From a virus: a stretch of 38,432 nt of DNA. The position numbers and the translations under genes are program-made. Under the pieces are notes generated by a model. That model saw only the letters and a list, made by a program, of their open reading frames with translations. It did not search any database and was not told the DNA's origin. The stretch lies in the IMG/VR virus record IMGVR_UViG_3300017751_000064, positions 1-38,432 of that record; one strand, 5' to 3'. Shown in pieces: positions 14,389 through 21,996 of the stretch (positions are counted from its first letter, which is position 1; every line of letters begins with the position of its first letter).

Positions 14389-16880
14389 ACGAAAAATAAT
14401 TCCAAGTTTACAGTTTTTTCGACATTCCAACCAATCGCATCAAGAATTGCTTTCAGTGGTTCGACAAAGGACTTCTCAAATTGTAAGTCATAGTCTATGT
14501 ATTTGTCAATTCCAAGTTCATGTGGAAAATCCTGAATGAAAGAAATTACGTTCTCATGGATTGTATTTGGTTTTTTCAAATACAAAAACTTAATCTTTTC
14601 ACCATTATTAATCAGAGAATATTTGTGATCTAGTTTATTCTTCTTAATGTAGTAATTGAATAGAAGAGATCCTCTTACATGAATCGGTGTTCCTTTAGAG
14701 TAGATATTAGAATGAGACTTATACTTGACAACATCAGATACAGAACGAGGAAAAGCAATCTCTTCTGGTCTCATCTTTTTAAACTCTTCCCTAGACTTAT
14801 CAATAAAGTCAATTACTTCCTCTTCCGTACCATTCATCATCAACTTTAGACCATCCTTAATCATCTTACGACAAGGTGCTGGAGTTGATGACTTGACTGC
14901 TTCAATACCCATAATCTTGAGTTTGGGTTCATCATAACGAACACCCTCACTATCCCATACATTAAGAATATATCTCTTCTTAGCAGTCCAGATGCCACGC
15001 TCAGCAATGTTCTCCCGTTTCATTTGCATCTTTTGATCATATGCCGAAACGTAGTCCGCAAGGTTCTGGTAGCAGGTATCAATGTACGGTTCCAGTTTTT
15101 CCTCACAGACCTTATTAAGTATATCCACAATCCGTTCTTTGTTGCCAGACTTAGCAGCAAAAAATTTATCAACAACAGGTCCCATATTAAGATAGATAGA
15201 ATCTGTGTCTGATGCAATGACGTAATCCTCCGATTCTGTTTGCAAAAGAGTATTTAGATATTCATTCATCTTATTCTCAATCCATCGGATACTTACTTGT
15301 CCTGACAGGGTAATTGCCTCTGCATTGGCAAGTTTGTAGTACCTAAAATACTGATTACCGATAGCGCCATAAGCACTGTTAAGAGAGATCTTCTTAGCCA
15401 TTTGGATATTGTTGCAACGTGCAATCTCTTTCTCCAATGCTTTAGTTGGTGTTTTTTCATATTCTTGCTTTGCCTTGAGCATCTTTTTCTTAAAGATGAC
15501 ACGATCACCGTACATCTTCTCCATGAGTTCTGGTAAGAACCCACGAACATCTTTGCGGTACATGGCTCCATTAGGACATACCGCATTATCCTTATACAAC
15601 TCAAATGTTATTTCTTCATTAAGGATTCGATCAACGTTAACCGTTGGATGTTTTTCATCGAGTAACGTCTCGGGAGAGATGTTGTACTGCATAATGAGAT
15701 GAGGATAAAGAGAGTTGAGGTCAAAAGACACAACCCAATCATACTTTCCAGGAATCGGTTCCTTGACATATGCTCCTGCGTACTTTTCGTTTTTGCTGCC
15801 TCCAACTTTGGGAGGAATAACAATATTCTTTCTCTTCAAATAGTTATAAATGATGGCATCCCAAGTCCGTACTTGATAGAACACATCGTTATAATTGACT
15901 TTGGCTTCGTATGCCATAGTGATTGCGAGTTCAATAAGTTTCATCTTGCTTTCCAGTCGGTCAACAAGTTCAACGTCAATGATGTTGTACTCTACAAACT
16001 TCTGCCAGTTACCAGTATAGAAGTCTTTGAAGGTGTCAAACTCAGAGTGATCAAGTTTCTTCTGTCCAAGTTCTACATTAGCAATATGATCTAGACGATA
16101 GGATTCCTGTGCCTTATATGTAAACTTCTTGTACAAGTCCATATAGTCTAGTTGAGAGATACCTCCAACATCATATGAGATCTGATCTCTACCCATAATC
16201 TTCAACTCATTCCGAGTTACAAGACCCCAAGGTGAGAAACGTTTCATCTGCTTCTCACCCAAGACACGATCTAGTCGTCCACAGATATATGGGATATCAT
16301 ATAGTTGACAATTCCAACCAGTAATAACTTCGGGAGGATTTACATCCCACCAATCTAAGAATGACTGGAGAACTCCACGTTCTGTACTACAGTGGAAATA
16401 TTTTACATTCTTTTGCTTAACTTCAAAGGGTTTAACACCCCATGTCATAATTTGCTTTGTAGAATAGTCCTGAACCGAGATACACAAAATTTCTTCTGAG
16501 CAAGAAATTGGATCGGGGAATCCATACTCAGAAGAAACTTCGATATCCAAAGTAACTAGTTTGATCTTACTGATATCAAACTTCAGTTCTTCCTCTGGAT
16601 ACTTATCGGAAATATATTGACAGATATATCGGTCATTACCATAGATGGAAAAACCCTGAACATCTTCATACTTTTTATAAAAATCTCTGCAGTCACGAAC
16701 TCCACCTGGTTTAATAGGTTCGACATATTCACCTTCCAAAGTTTTATACTTAGATTTGCCCTTGGAAGGAACAAAGAGAGTTGGTGAAAACTCTTCTTTG
16801 TACATAACAGACTTACCATCCTCATAACCACGGAACAGGAATTTGTTCCCGATCATCTGAACATTGGTGTAGAAATTCAT
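14385..16880 (-). CDS. gp43: DNA polymerase, T4 gp43-like (family B)
   Basis: This 831-aa replicative polymerase has proofreading. ExoI is LDIEV (D112, E114). The polymerase motifs are A at 387-393 (DLNSLYP), B at 497-505 (KISLNSAYG) and C at 558-561 (DTDS). The C-terminal tail ends in VNLELFFV, hydrophobic like the clamp-binding tail of T4 gp43, so contact with gp45 is likely. The gene is intact in one frame, unlike the split gp43 of some cyanophages. It starts at the ATG at 16880, 36 bases after the Sm-like gene upstream. Confidence 0.96.
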   Translation of the reverse strand: MNFYTNVQMIGNKFLFRGYEDGKSVMYKEEFSPTLFVPSKGKSKYKTLEGEYVEPIKPGGVRDCRDFYKKYEDVQGFSIYGNDRYICQYISDKYPEEELKFDISKIKLVTLDIEVSSEYGFPDPISCSEEILCISVQDYSTKQIMTWGVKPFEVKQKNVKYFHCSTERGVLQSFLDWWDVNPPEVITGWNCQLYDIPYICGRLDRVLGEKQMKRFSPWGLVTRNELKIMGRDQISYDVGGISQLDYMDLYKKFTYKAQESYRLDHIANVELGQKKLDHSEFDTFKDFYTGNWQKFVEYNIIDVELVDRLESKMKLIELAITMAYEAKVNYNDVFYQVRTWDAIIYNYLKRKNIVIPPKVGGSKNEKYAGAYVKEPIPGKYDWVVSFDLNSLYPHLIMQYNISPETLLDEKHPTVNVDRILNEEITFELYKDNAVCPNGAMYRKDVRGFLPELMEKMYGDRVIFKKKMLKAKQEYEKTPTKALEKEIARCNNIQMAKKISLNSAYGAIGNQYFRYYKLANAEAITLSGQVSIRWIENKMNEYLNTLLQTESEDYVIASDTDSIYLNMGPVVDKFFAAKSGNKERIVDILNKVCEEKLEPYIDTCYQNLADYVSAYDQKMQMKRENIAERGIWTAKKRYILNVWDSEGVRYDEPKLKIMGIEAVKSSTPAPCRKMIKDGLKLMMNGTEEEVIDFIDKSREEFKKMRPEEIAFPRSVSDVVKYKSHSNIYSKGTPIHVRGSLLFNYYIKKNKLDHKYSLINNGEKIKFLYLKKPNTIHENVISFIQDFPHELGIDKYIDYDLQFEKSFVEPLKAILDAIGWNVEKTVNLELFFV

Positions 16881-16916
16881 AAAGTAGTTTATTTCAAATG
16901 TGTAGGGTCAGAACTC

Positions 16917-17144
16917 TCATTCCAACAAATCGTTATACTTTTCAAGTAAAGTGGGTTTTGGATTTACCAATGTAAGAATTTTATCCGATGACATCATAAA
17001 TTGATTATCGGATGTAATGTTAATTAACCAAGGTTCTAGTGTTCCATCAGAATTGATCATAAATGGTTCTGTCAATTTACAATCAGGTTCTCCAATGTCT
17101 GCACCAGTTTCCTCAATTTGACTAATCAACAGCGTCTGGTCCAT
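16917..17144 (-). CDS. Small Sm-like barrel candidate (C)
   Basis: This 75-aa protein opens with MDQTLLISQIEETGADIGEPDCKL. I prefer the ATG at 17144; earlier in-frame starts at 17189 or 17177 would overlap the upstream gene by 55-70 bases. The order of features matches three other small proteins in this window: an N-terminal strand, an ETGADIG turn, EPFMI, a central PW (EPWLI), then KILTLVNPKP and a final helix with a Tyr (LLEKYNDLL). I infer a shared Sm/Lsm-like fold and an RNA- or protein-binding role. It sits directly upstream of gp43. Confidence 0.65.
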   Translation of the reverse strand: MDQTLLISQIEETGADIGEPDCKLTEPFMINSDGTLEPWLINITSDNQFMMSSDKILTLVNPKPTLLEKYNDLLE

Positions 17145-17496
17145 CAAAACCAAAATCTTGATCACTAACTTCTCCATAATTTTCATCATCCTTAGATAGA
17201 ATTTGTTCTAGATATGCGGTTTTAAGTTTATCGATTGGATCCACAAAAGTCACAATCCAATCCATTGCAACTGGATAAACGGGTCCTTTCCCGAGTGGAA
17301 CCCATGGTTGAAGTGAAATATCAAAAGTTACCTGTGGTAGATTTTCAGGAACTTCAATATTTTTCATGCGAACGATGCATGGTTTCTTGAAAAAGTATCC
17401 TACAACTTTTGTATTTTCACCTTCACCATGATGCATTTCTTTTACATCGGTGACAACTTCTTCACCAGATTTTAGTATAGCAAGTTTTACGGTCAT
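17122..17496 (-). CDS. Small Sm-like barrel candidate (B)
   Basis: This 124-aa protein opens with MTVKLAILKSGEEVVTDVKEM, the first-strand and turn pattern of the Sm-like group (compare RIITGEEVIAEL at 20556-20849). It continues with KKPCIVRM, a PW pair (LQPWVPLG), a WIVTFVDPID strand and a helix with KTAYLEQI, then an acidic tail. It overlaps the related gene 16917-17144 by 23 bases. A GGAG lies about 11 bases before the ATG at 17496, and a strong early-type promoter lies just upstream, so it would be the first gene of the gp43 transcript. Function is inferred as Sm-like only. Confidence 0.7.
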   Translation of the reverse strand: MTVKLAILKSGEEVVTDVKEMHHGEGENTKVVGYFFKKPCIVRMKNIEVPENLPQVTFDISLQPWVPLGKGPVYPVAMDWIVTFVDPIDKLKTAYLEQILSKDDENYGEVSDQDFGFDGPDAVD

Positions 17497-17517
17497 AATT
17501 TTAGATTACTCCAAGTC

Positions 17518-17546
17518 ATTTTAGCAATAAAAAAGAGAGGTGTCAA
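17518..17546 (-). promoter_or_regulatory. Sigma70-type early promoter upstream of the gp43 run
   Basis: The minus strand has TTGACA at 17546-17541, a 17-base spacer and TAAAAT at 17523-17518. The -35 box is perfect and the spacing is optimal. The start site would be near 17511, about 15 bases before the ATG at 17496. The -35 box overlaps the stem of the terminator at 17529-17569. Confidence 0.7.
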
Positions 17547-17569
17547 CTGGTTTGTGCCAGTTACCTCTC
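17529..17569 (-). terminator. Strong rho-independent terminator after the hsp20 late unit
   Basis: On the minus strand a 13-pair stem (GAGAGGT with AACTGG, six-base loop, CCAGTT and ACCTCTC) is followed by TTTTTT. A three-base GAC bulge interrupts the 3' arm. It lies after the 30-aa membrane peptide gene and closes the late transcript from 18252. Confidence 0.85.
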
Positions 17570-17591
17570 CGTCTGCGACGACGATACGTTT

Positions 17592-17684
17592 TTATTTATT
17601 CACCTTCTCATCTCCTGATTGTGTCATCATTGCTGCACCAACAAACGATGCAGCCAGAATAATAATCGTTGCTAATAGTGCCAT
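17592..17684 (-). CDS. 30-aa single-membrane-segment peptide
   Basis: This short ORF reads MALLATIIILAASFVGAAMM then TQSGDEKVNK. Residues 2-20 form a clear hydrophobic helix, and the tail is polar. It stands alone between hsp20 and the terminator with no competing gene on either strand, and a CTAAATA late box lies 25 bases upstream. The ribosome site is weak. The size and layout recall tiny photosystem or cytochrome subunits and phage membrane effectors, but I cannot assign it. Late expression is inferred from the promoter. Confidence 0.55.
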   Translation of the reverse strand: MALLATIIILAASFVGAAMMTQSGDEKVNK

Positions 17685-17708
17685 GAGTACAAATGCTTAC
17701 TAGATATA

Positions 17709-17715
17709 TATTTAG
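17709..17715 (-). promoter_or_regulatory. Late-type promoter box CTAAATA
   Basis: CTAAATA on the minus strand is 25 bases before the ATG of the 30-aa peptide at 17684 and downstream of the hsp20 stop. It has the same box and spacing as the one at 8517-8511. Confidence 0.5.
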
Positions 17716-17751
17716 TCAATAATAAGCAGTTTGTCAACTTATGATTAGGAT

Positions 17752-18186
17752 TTACAGATAAACCCTTCTCTTGTGTGCCTCTGGTACTATCTTTCCAAGT
17801 GTAATCCTCAGAAGCCCATCCTCAAAGCTAACTGATCCAACTTCCGTCTCGTCACTGAGTGTCCAGCACCTTGTGAAAGATCGTTGAGCCACTCCTCTAT
17901 GGACGTAATCCGTGCCTGTTTCTCCATCCTCTCTTTGTCCCTCGACAAAGAGTTTACCGTCTTGTGTGTAGACATTTACTTGCTTCTTTTTAAATCCTGC
18001 TAGTGCCAGTTCTAATACAGATTCTGTGTTACTGACCTGTATTAGATTGTATGGAGGATAATTCGATGTCGTTTCATGCAACGAAAACAGACGATTGAAG
18101 TATTCATCCATACCAATACTATTCCTATTTATGCGGTCTAGCAGTTGATCTAAATTAGCGGCATTAAACTTTGCTAAGTTGTTCAT
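17752..18186 (-). CDS. hsp20: Small heat shock protein Hsp20
   Basis: This 144-aa alpha-crystallin-type chaperone is a cyanophage signature gene. The ACD is visible from about residue 46 (YNLIQVSNTESVLELALAGF) to 132, with FTRCWTLSDETEVGSVSFEDGLLRITLG as its second half. The terminal RRVYL stands where the family's C-terminal anchor is normally I-x-I. I start at the ATG at 18186 because AAGGAG lies seven bases upstream. The frame extends 17 codons further, but that part lies over the ribosome site. A perfect TATAAATA box at 18252-18245 indicates late expression, possibly for assembly or repair of virion proteins. Confidence 0.9.
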   Translation of the reverse strand: MNNLAKFNAANLDQLLDRINRNSIGMDEYFNRLFSLHETTSNYPPYNLIQVSNTESVLELALAGFKKKQVNVYTQDGKLFVEGQREDGETGTDYVHRGVAQRSFTRCWTLSDETEVGSVSFEDGLLRITLGKIVPEAHKRRVYL

Positions 18187-18244
18187 TGTACTTCTCCTTA
18201 TTAAAGCGAGATTTGATTGTGTGGACCCCGAAGGCATCCATGCT

Positions 18245-18252
18245 TATTTATA
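18245..18252 (-). promoter_or_regulatory. T4-type late promoter box TATAAATA for hsp20
   Basis: This is a perfect TATAAATA on the minus strand, 58 bases before the hsp20 ATG at 18186. The leader would contain the AAGGAG ribosome site. It follows a candidate terminator at 18263-18285, so hsp20 starts an independent late unit. Confidence 0.7.
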
Positions 18253-18262
18253 GCACACTCCC

Positions 18263-18285
18263 AAAAATCGAAGGTTCAGAGAACC
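18263..18285 (-). terminator. Candidate rho-independent terminator after the oxygenase at 18291
   Basis: On the minus strand GGTTC-TCT-GAACC forms a five-pair hairpin, followed a few bases later by TTTTT. It lies five bases after the stop of the 18291 oxygenase and before the hsp20 late box. The stem is short and the U-tract is offset, so efficiency is uncertain. Confidence 0.4.
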
Positions 18286-18290
18286 GTACC

Positions 18291-18866
18291 TTAACGTAGG
18301 GAATTCAACATCTCATGGTTGATGATCCCATCATAATCATTACCTATGGAGAAATTAAATGAAATTATAGTTTTTCTTTTTGATAAATTTGTAGTACCTC
18401 TATGAGCAACGTGTGCAGGAAAAAAGATTATATCACCCTCTTCAACATCAACCAATTGCTTAGTATGATCATACGGAGAAACTAATTCTGTTTTAGAACT
18501 TCCGTGAGGAAACTCCAAATAATAAACACCAGTATACTGCTCACCATGAGTATGCCAATCATGCATATCATATTTACGATACTGCTGAAACCACATCTCA
18601 ATAACTTCTATTGAAAGATATGGTGTTATTGTAAGAAACTCATCAATCACATTGCTGAAGTGAGGTTCAAATATTTTAATCCATTTTCTGGACATATCTT
18701 CTGCACTGCACCAATCAAATCTAGAAATACTTTCAAATCTAGTTTCTACTTTTTCTAAAGTATCGCAGTCCGCTTTATCAATTTCAAAGAGAAGTTTATC
18801 CTTAACAAGATCATGATCTTTTATTCTCCCCTTAAAAATAAAATCTTTGAGGAGAATTTTTTTCAT
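18291..18866 (-). CDS. 2OG-Fe(II) oxygenase-fold protein, 191 aa
   Basis: The residues expected for a 2OG-Fe(II) oxygenase are visible: H105-x-H107 (DWHTHGEQ), H155 (FPAHVAHRGT) and R164 (KRKTIISFNF), with GVYYLEFP and GDIIFFP strands between them. The first motif is H-x-H, as in the 11708 and 13451 proteins. It overlaps regA by four bases (ATGA), and a candidate terminator follows its stop, so it is probably the last gene of the gp44-gp62-regA run. The substrate is unknown. Confidence 0.85.
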   Translation of the reverse strand: MKKILLKDFIFKGRIKDHDLVKDKLLFEIDKADCDTLEKVETRFESISRFDWCSAEDMSRKWIKIFEPHFSNVIDEFLTITPYLSIEVIEMWFQQYRKYDMHDWHTHGEQYTGVYYLEFPHGSSKTELVSPYDHTKQLVDVEEGDIIFFPAHVAHRGTTNLSKRKTIISFNFSIGNDYDGIINHEMLNSLR

Positions 18867-19297
18867 GCTTCTTCCTTTTTCTTCTTAGATCCGATATTAT
18901 ACTTTTGCTCTAGTGACCATTCACCTTTCTCTTTATAAGCAATAACCTTAATCTGATTGAGTGGTGCAATGTCCATAATCTTTTCTTCTTCTAGTAGTTC
19001 AACTAGTCCCCAGTCAACAAGAAGTTTAATAATTCTATTCCTGCGTTGAATATCATTTACAGTAATGTTTGCATATTTTCCGTCAAGGGCAAACAACTCC
19101 TTGAAGTGGACAATATAATACTTACCTTGCTTATGCAAGATATGACATGATTGGTACAGTTTCTTTTCTTTCCGAGAAGCAACACCAATTCGTGTCAGAG
19201 TCTCACGTACCTTCAGGAAGTCATCTGGTTCTCGAAGACTGATCTCAACCATCATAGAAGGAGACCAAGTAACCTGAGGTTCAATAATTTTAGTCAT
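18863..19297 (-). CDS. regA: RegA translational repressor
   Basis: This 144-aa RegA-type repressor binds early mRNAs near their start codons and blocks translation in T4. Family-like features are the MVEISLREPDDFLKVRETLTRIG region, the CHILHKQGKYYIVHFKELFALDGK core and ITVNDIQRRNRIIKLLVDWGL. It is longer than T4 RegA (122 aa) because of a Lys-rich C-terminal extension (GSKKKKEEA). Both ends overlap neighbours by four bases. The position after gp62 matches the T4 order gp44, gp62, regA, gp43. Confidence 0.92.
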   Translation of the reverse strand: MTKIIEPQVTWSPSMMVEISLREPDDFLKVRETLTRIGVASRKEKKLYQSCHILHKQGKYYIVHFKELFALDGKYANITVNDIQRRNRIIKLLVDWGLVELLEEEKIMDIAPLNQIKVIAYKEKGEWSLEQKYNIGSKKKKEEA

Positions 19298-19674
19298 TTT
19301 TTTCCACCCTTTTCAATCTTAGATTTGATAAAAGTAATTTGTTCTTTGGAAAGAATTCTTAAAGCTTCTTTTGATTTCTCGTTGGAATATCCATAATATT
19401 GTTTAATGGCATCCAGATCATCAATTTTCTCTTTACGAATCCAAGGAGAGAATCTTTTCTTTTTCCTCAGACTATTTAGCAAAAATGAATATTGCATATC
19501 TTTATCTAAGAAATGATACCTATTCATTTCATTAGCAAACATAATAGCATCAAGGTGCCCAGACAAGCACTTGTTTATGATGAAGGGTGGGTATTGTTTA
19601 ACGGAATCGGGGTCTTCTTTAATAAGGTTTTCCTTATTAAAGTTTATTGAGTTCATCCAATCTTTCAATTCCAT
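19294..19674 (-). CDS. gp62: Clamp loader small subunit, gp62-like
   Basis: This 126-aa protein works with gp44 to load the gp45 clamp. I assign it from position between gp44 and regA and from the pattern MELKDWMNSINFNKENL, PPFIINKCLSGHLDAI and NEMNRYHFLDKDMQYSFL, which fits gp62 of T4-like phages. It is shorter than T4 gp62 (187 aa), as is usual in cyanophages. It overlaps the methylase gene by 10 bases and regA by four. Confidence 0.85.
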   Translation of the reverse strand: MELKDWMNSINFNKENLIKEDPDSVKQYPPFIINKCLSGHLDAIMFANEMNRYHFLDKDMQYSFLLNSLRKKKRFSPWIRKEKIDDLDAIKQYYGYSNEKSKEALRILSKEQITFIKSKIEKGGKK

Positions 19675-20540
19675 TGTTCCTCTAGTGGTGTAAGTGGAGT
19701 AAGAGAGTAATTTGTAACCAGAAGTTCAGTCTTCACATTATCCTGAGTATTCTTGTCACCACGATGAACCATAGAGTAACGTAGTTTCCAATACTCAAGA
19801 TAATATTCCTTATACAACTCAAGGAGACGATCATTCACGTTGTAAGTAATCATGAAGTCGTGAGGACACTTATATACGTTTTCAGCAAATACCTCGTGAT
19901 CAAACGATCTGTGCATCTCACGATTCTTTCCATACAGAAAGTCTTTGATGTCATAAGGAGGATCAAGGAATACAAAAGTATTCTCAGAACCATCGGCATT
20001 CATTACTTCAGAGTAATCAATATTAGTAATCTTCCAGTTCTTGATCAGTTTAGAAAACTGTGCAAGTTTATCTGCACCAACTAAAGAGAAGTTGGAATTG
20101 GCAGCAGTTCGAGAGAAAGAACTGTTCTCAGTCAATCCCGAGTAACTGCACTTATTCATAATAAAGAAGGCACGTGCCTTCTGGAAATTATCGTAAGTAT
20201 CAATCTCAGCAGCATACTGATTGAATAGTTCCTTAGCAAACTTATCTTTCTCTTCTTGAGTGCCACTCTCAAGCATCTTCTCTTTCTGTTCCCTGACACT
20301 CTCAGAGAGGTCTTGACCACGATCCCGCAGTTGCACCCAGAAATTGTATAGGGGCACATACAGATCATTCACCCAGACAGGAATGTCTGGATTCTCTTTG
20401 GTCACATCAATTGCAATAGATCCACCACCAATAAATGGTTCACGATATTCAGTGATGACTTTGGGATACCATTGAGAAAGAGTCTTGATTGCTTTGGACT
20501 TGCCTCCAGGGTAACGGAGAGGAGTCTTCAATGCTTTCAT
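19665..20540 (-). CDS. dam: DNA adenine methylase, Dam/D12 class
   Basis: This 291-aa N6-adenine methyltransferase has LRYPGGKSK near the start (8-16), FIGGGS at 36-41 (SAM-binding region) and the catalytic DPPY at 193-196. T4 and E. coli Dam of this class act on GATC; the target here is not shown, but GATC is present in the window (for example at 519-522 and 528-531), so it is not avoided. The gene is inserted between an Sm-like gene and gp62 within the clamp-loader run. It may protect phage DNA from host restriction or mark replicated DNA; both are inference. Confidence 0.9.
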   Translation of the reverse strand: MKALKTPLRYPGGKSKAIKTLSQWYPKVITEYREPFIGGGSIAIDVTKENPDIPVWVNDLYVPLYNFWVQLRDRGQDLSESVREQKEKMLESGTQEEKDKFAKELFNQYAAEIDTYDNFQKARAFFIMNKCSYSGLTENSSFSRTAANSNFSLVGADKLAQFSKLIKNWKITNIDYSEVMNADGSENTFVFLDPPYDIKDFLYGKNREMHRSFDHEVFAENVYKCPHDFMITYNVNDRLLELYKEYYLEYWKLRYSMVHRGDKNTQDNVKTELLVTNYSLTPLTPLEEQWN

Positions 20541-20555
20541 AATAAAATAAAAAAA

Positions 20556-20849
20556 TCAGAGGATAAGTTTTTTCTCGTCGGGAGTGACCAGTTTACTTCC
20601 GAAGATCTGATTATACTTCTTCTTAACAGAAGAGTCAACGTTGACAACGTAAACAATGAAGTCCCGTGACAATTGAATATCAGGTTCCTCCTTATCGATA
20701 ACTGTTGCCCATGGAGCAAACCCAACATTCTGAGCACTAGGTAGAACTACTAGACCATTCTTAATGGTAATAGTATTCTCATCTTCAGTGACTAGTTCTG
20801 CAATCACTTCTTCACCCGTAATAATACGGAGCAGTTTTACATCAATCAT
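20556..20849 (-). CDS. Small Sm-like barrel candidate (A)
   Basis: This 97-aa protein is the clearest Sm/Lsm-like member of the group: MIDVKLLRIITGEEVIAELV, then NTITIKNGLVVLP gives the strand-turn-strand pattern of an Sm1 motif. APWATVI supplies the PW pair, FIVYVVNVD the late strand, and VKKKYNQIFG the final helix with Tyr. It sits between a membrane peptide and the methylase in the clamp-loader run. RNA binding or a scaffold role with the replication machinery is possible, but neither is shown. Confidence 0.75.
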   Translation of the reverse strand: MIDVKLLRIITGEEVIAELVTEDENTITIKNGLVVLPSAQNVGFAPWATVIDKEEPDIQLSRDFIVYVVNVDSSVKKKYNQIFGSKLVTPDEKKLIL

Positions 20850-20851
20850 AA

Positions 20852-21049
20852 TTAGTAAAAATTAGGTGTATCAGATTTGTGGAGAAGAACTCCATCAACG
20901 TTATTCAATAGTTCTTGCACACTTCCGTGCAGAACTCGATATCCAGTTCCAACATAAAGTTGCCCAAGAACAACTGCTACGGTAGCAGTGCCCCAGAACA
21001 CATAATAGAATCTAGACTTAACTTGTGCTTTTAATTTTGTTTTTTTCAT
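20852..21049 (-). CDS. Small single-membrane-segment protein downstream of gp44
   Basis: This 65-aa protein has a basic N-terminus (MKKTKLKAQVKSRF) and a hydrophobic helix (about 15-34, YYVFWGTATVAVVLGQLYVG), then a polar tail (VQELLNNVDGVLLHK). The ATG at 21049 overlaps the gp44 stop (ATGA). Small membrane proteins at this place in the clamp-loader operon are familiar from cyanophages, without a known function. A link between replication proteins and the membrane is only a possibility. Confidence 0.75.
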   Translation of the reverse strand: MKKTKLKAQVKSRFYYVFWGTATVAVVLGQLYVGTGYRVLHGSVQELLNNVDGVLLHKSDTPNFY

Positions 21050-21996
21050 TTGAATTTACACTCTACCATAATTTCAGTTAGTGCTGCGAGAATATTAATC
21101 TCCTGATCAGCAACAAAGGCAATCTGATACTGATACTTGGCAATGATTAGAACTGCTGCTGCAAGAGAAGGTCCATCAACAACAGATGCAAGACCATCAT
21201 AAACCCTACGAAGGATTAGATTAGGATCATTATCTAAATTAGATGTAACCCATTTTCGGACATAACCAAAGTCTTTGACTTTCAAATTCTTGATTAAATC
21301 TTCAACACTTACATCGGAGAACTGAGCAAGGATAGCACTATCAATCTTACCTGACACTGAGTATCTTTGACACTCATTAAGAACACGTCTCCAATCAGGA
21401 AAGTGCTTATTGATCAATTCTACCAGGACCTTGTTATCATATTCAACACCTTCTGCAACCAAGATTTGTTGGAGACGTTTGAAGAAGTTTGCTGCAATTC
21501 CCTGTCTTTCTTTTCCCTTAATTCCAAACTCGACGACGGCGCATCGGGAGTGGAGAGGTTCAATGATTTTATTTTTGAAATTACAGGTGAAGATGAATCT
21601 ACAGTTGTTATAAAATGTCTCAATATTTGCCCGTAAGAGGAGCTGTACATCATGGGTTGTGTTGTCAGCTTCGTCAATAATGATGACTTTGTGCTTTGCT
21701 TCAGTTGCCGAAAGTGATACGGTCGAAGCAAAGTTCTTTGCTTGGTTCCTAACTGTGTCCAGAAATCGTCCTTCATCAGATCCGTTGATAACGTAATAAT
21801 CTACACCCAGTTGCTCGCATAGTGCCTTTGCCACTGTGGTTTTGCCACAACCAGCTGGTCCAGAAAGAAGCAAGTTGGGTATTTCTTGCTTATTTAGAAA
21901 GTCCTTAAACATAGTTTTAGTATGCTCAGGAAGAATGCAGTCATCAATCGTCTTTGGTCGATACTTCTCAACCCAAAGAAAGTCAGTCTTTTTCAT
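21046..21996 (-). CDS. gp44: Clamp loader ATPase, gp44-like
   Basis: This 316-aa AAA+ RFC-type subunit opens and loads the gp45 clamp with gp62. Walker A is GPAGCGKTT at 46-54, Walker B is IIIDEAD (105-111), the sensor-1 region is FIFTCN (134-139) and the SRC motif with the trans-acting arginine is at 150-152. The length is close to T4 gp44 (319 aa). It overlaps the upstream cupin-fold gene and the downstream membrane peptide by four bases each. Confidence 0.95.
   Translation of the reverse strand: MKKTDFLWVEKYRPKTIDDCILPEHTKTMFKDFLNKQEIPNLLLSGPAGCGKTTVAKALCEQLGVDYYVINGSDEGRFLDTVRNQAKNFASTVSLSATEAKHKVIIIDEADNTTHDVQLLLRANIETFYNNCRFIFTCNFKNKIIEPLHSRCAVVEFGIKGKERQGIAANFFKRLQQILVAEGVEYDNKVLVELINKHFPDWRRVLNECQRYSVSGKIDSAILAQFSDVSVEDLIKNLKVKDFGYVRKWVTSNLDNDPNLILRRVYDGLASVVDGPSLAAAVLIIAKYQYQIAFVADQEINILAALTEIMVECKFK

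Noticed and set aside
17593-17600. AATAAATA on the minus strand at the end of the 30-aa peptide gene as another late promoter
   Set aside because: The strong terminator follows within 25 bases, so transcripts from it would end at once.
18187-18237. 17-codon N-terminal extension of Hsp20
   Set aside because: It begins at an alternative start codon and runs over the AAGGAG ribosome site of the ATG at 18186, which better explains the sequence.
18166-18241. A 25-codon upstream ORF (starting MDAFGVHTIK) in the hsp20 leader, overlapping the hsp20 start
   Set aside because: Its ATG lies only four bases after the TATAAATA box, at or before the expected transcript start, so it is probably not in the mRNA.
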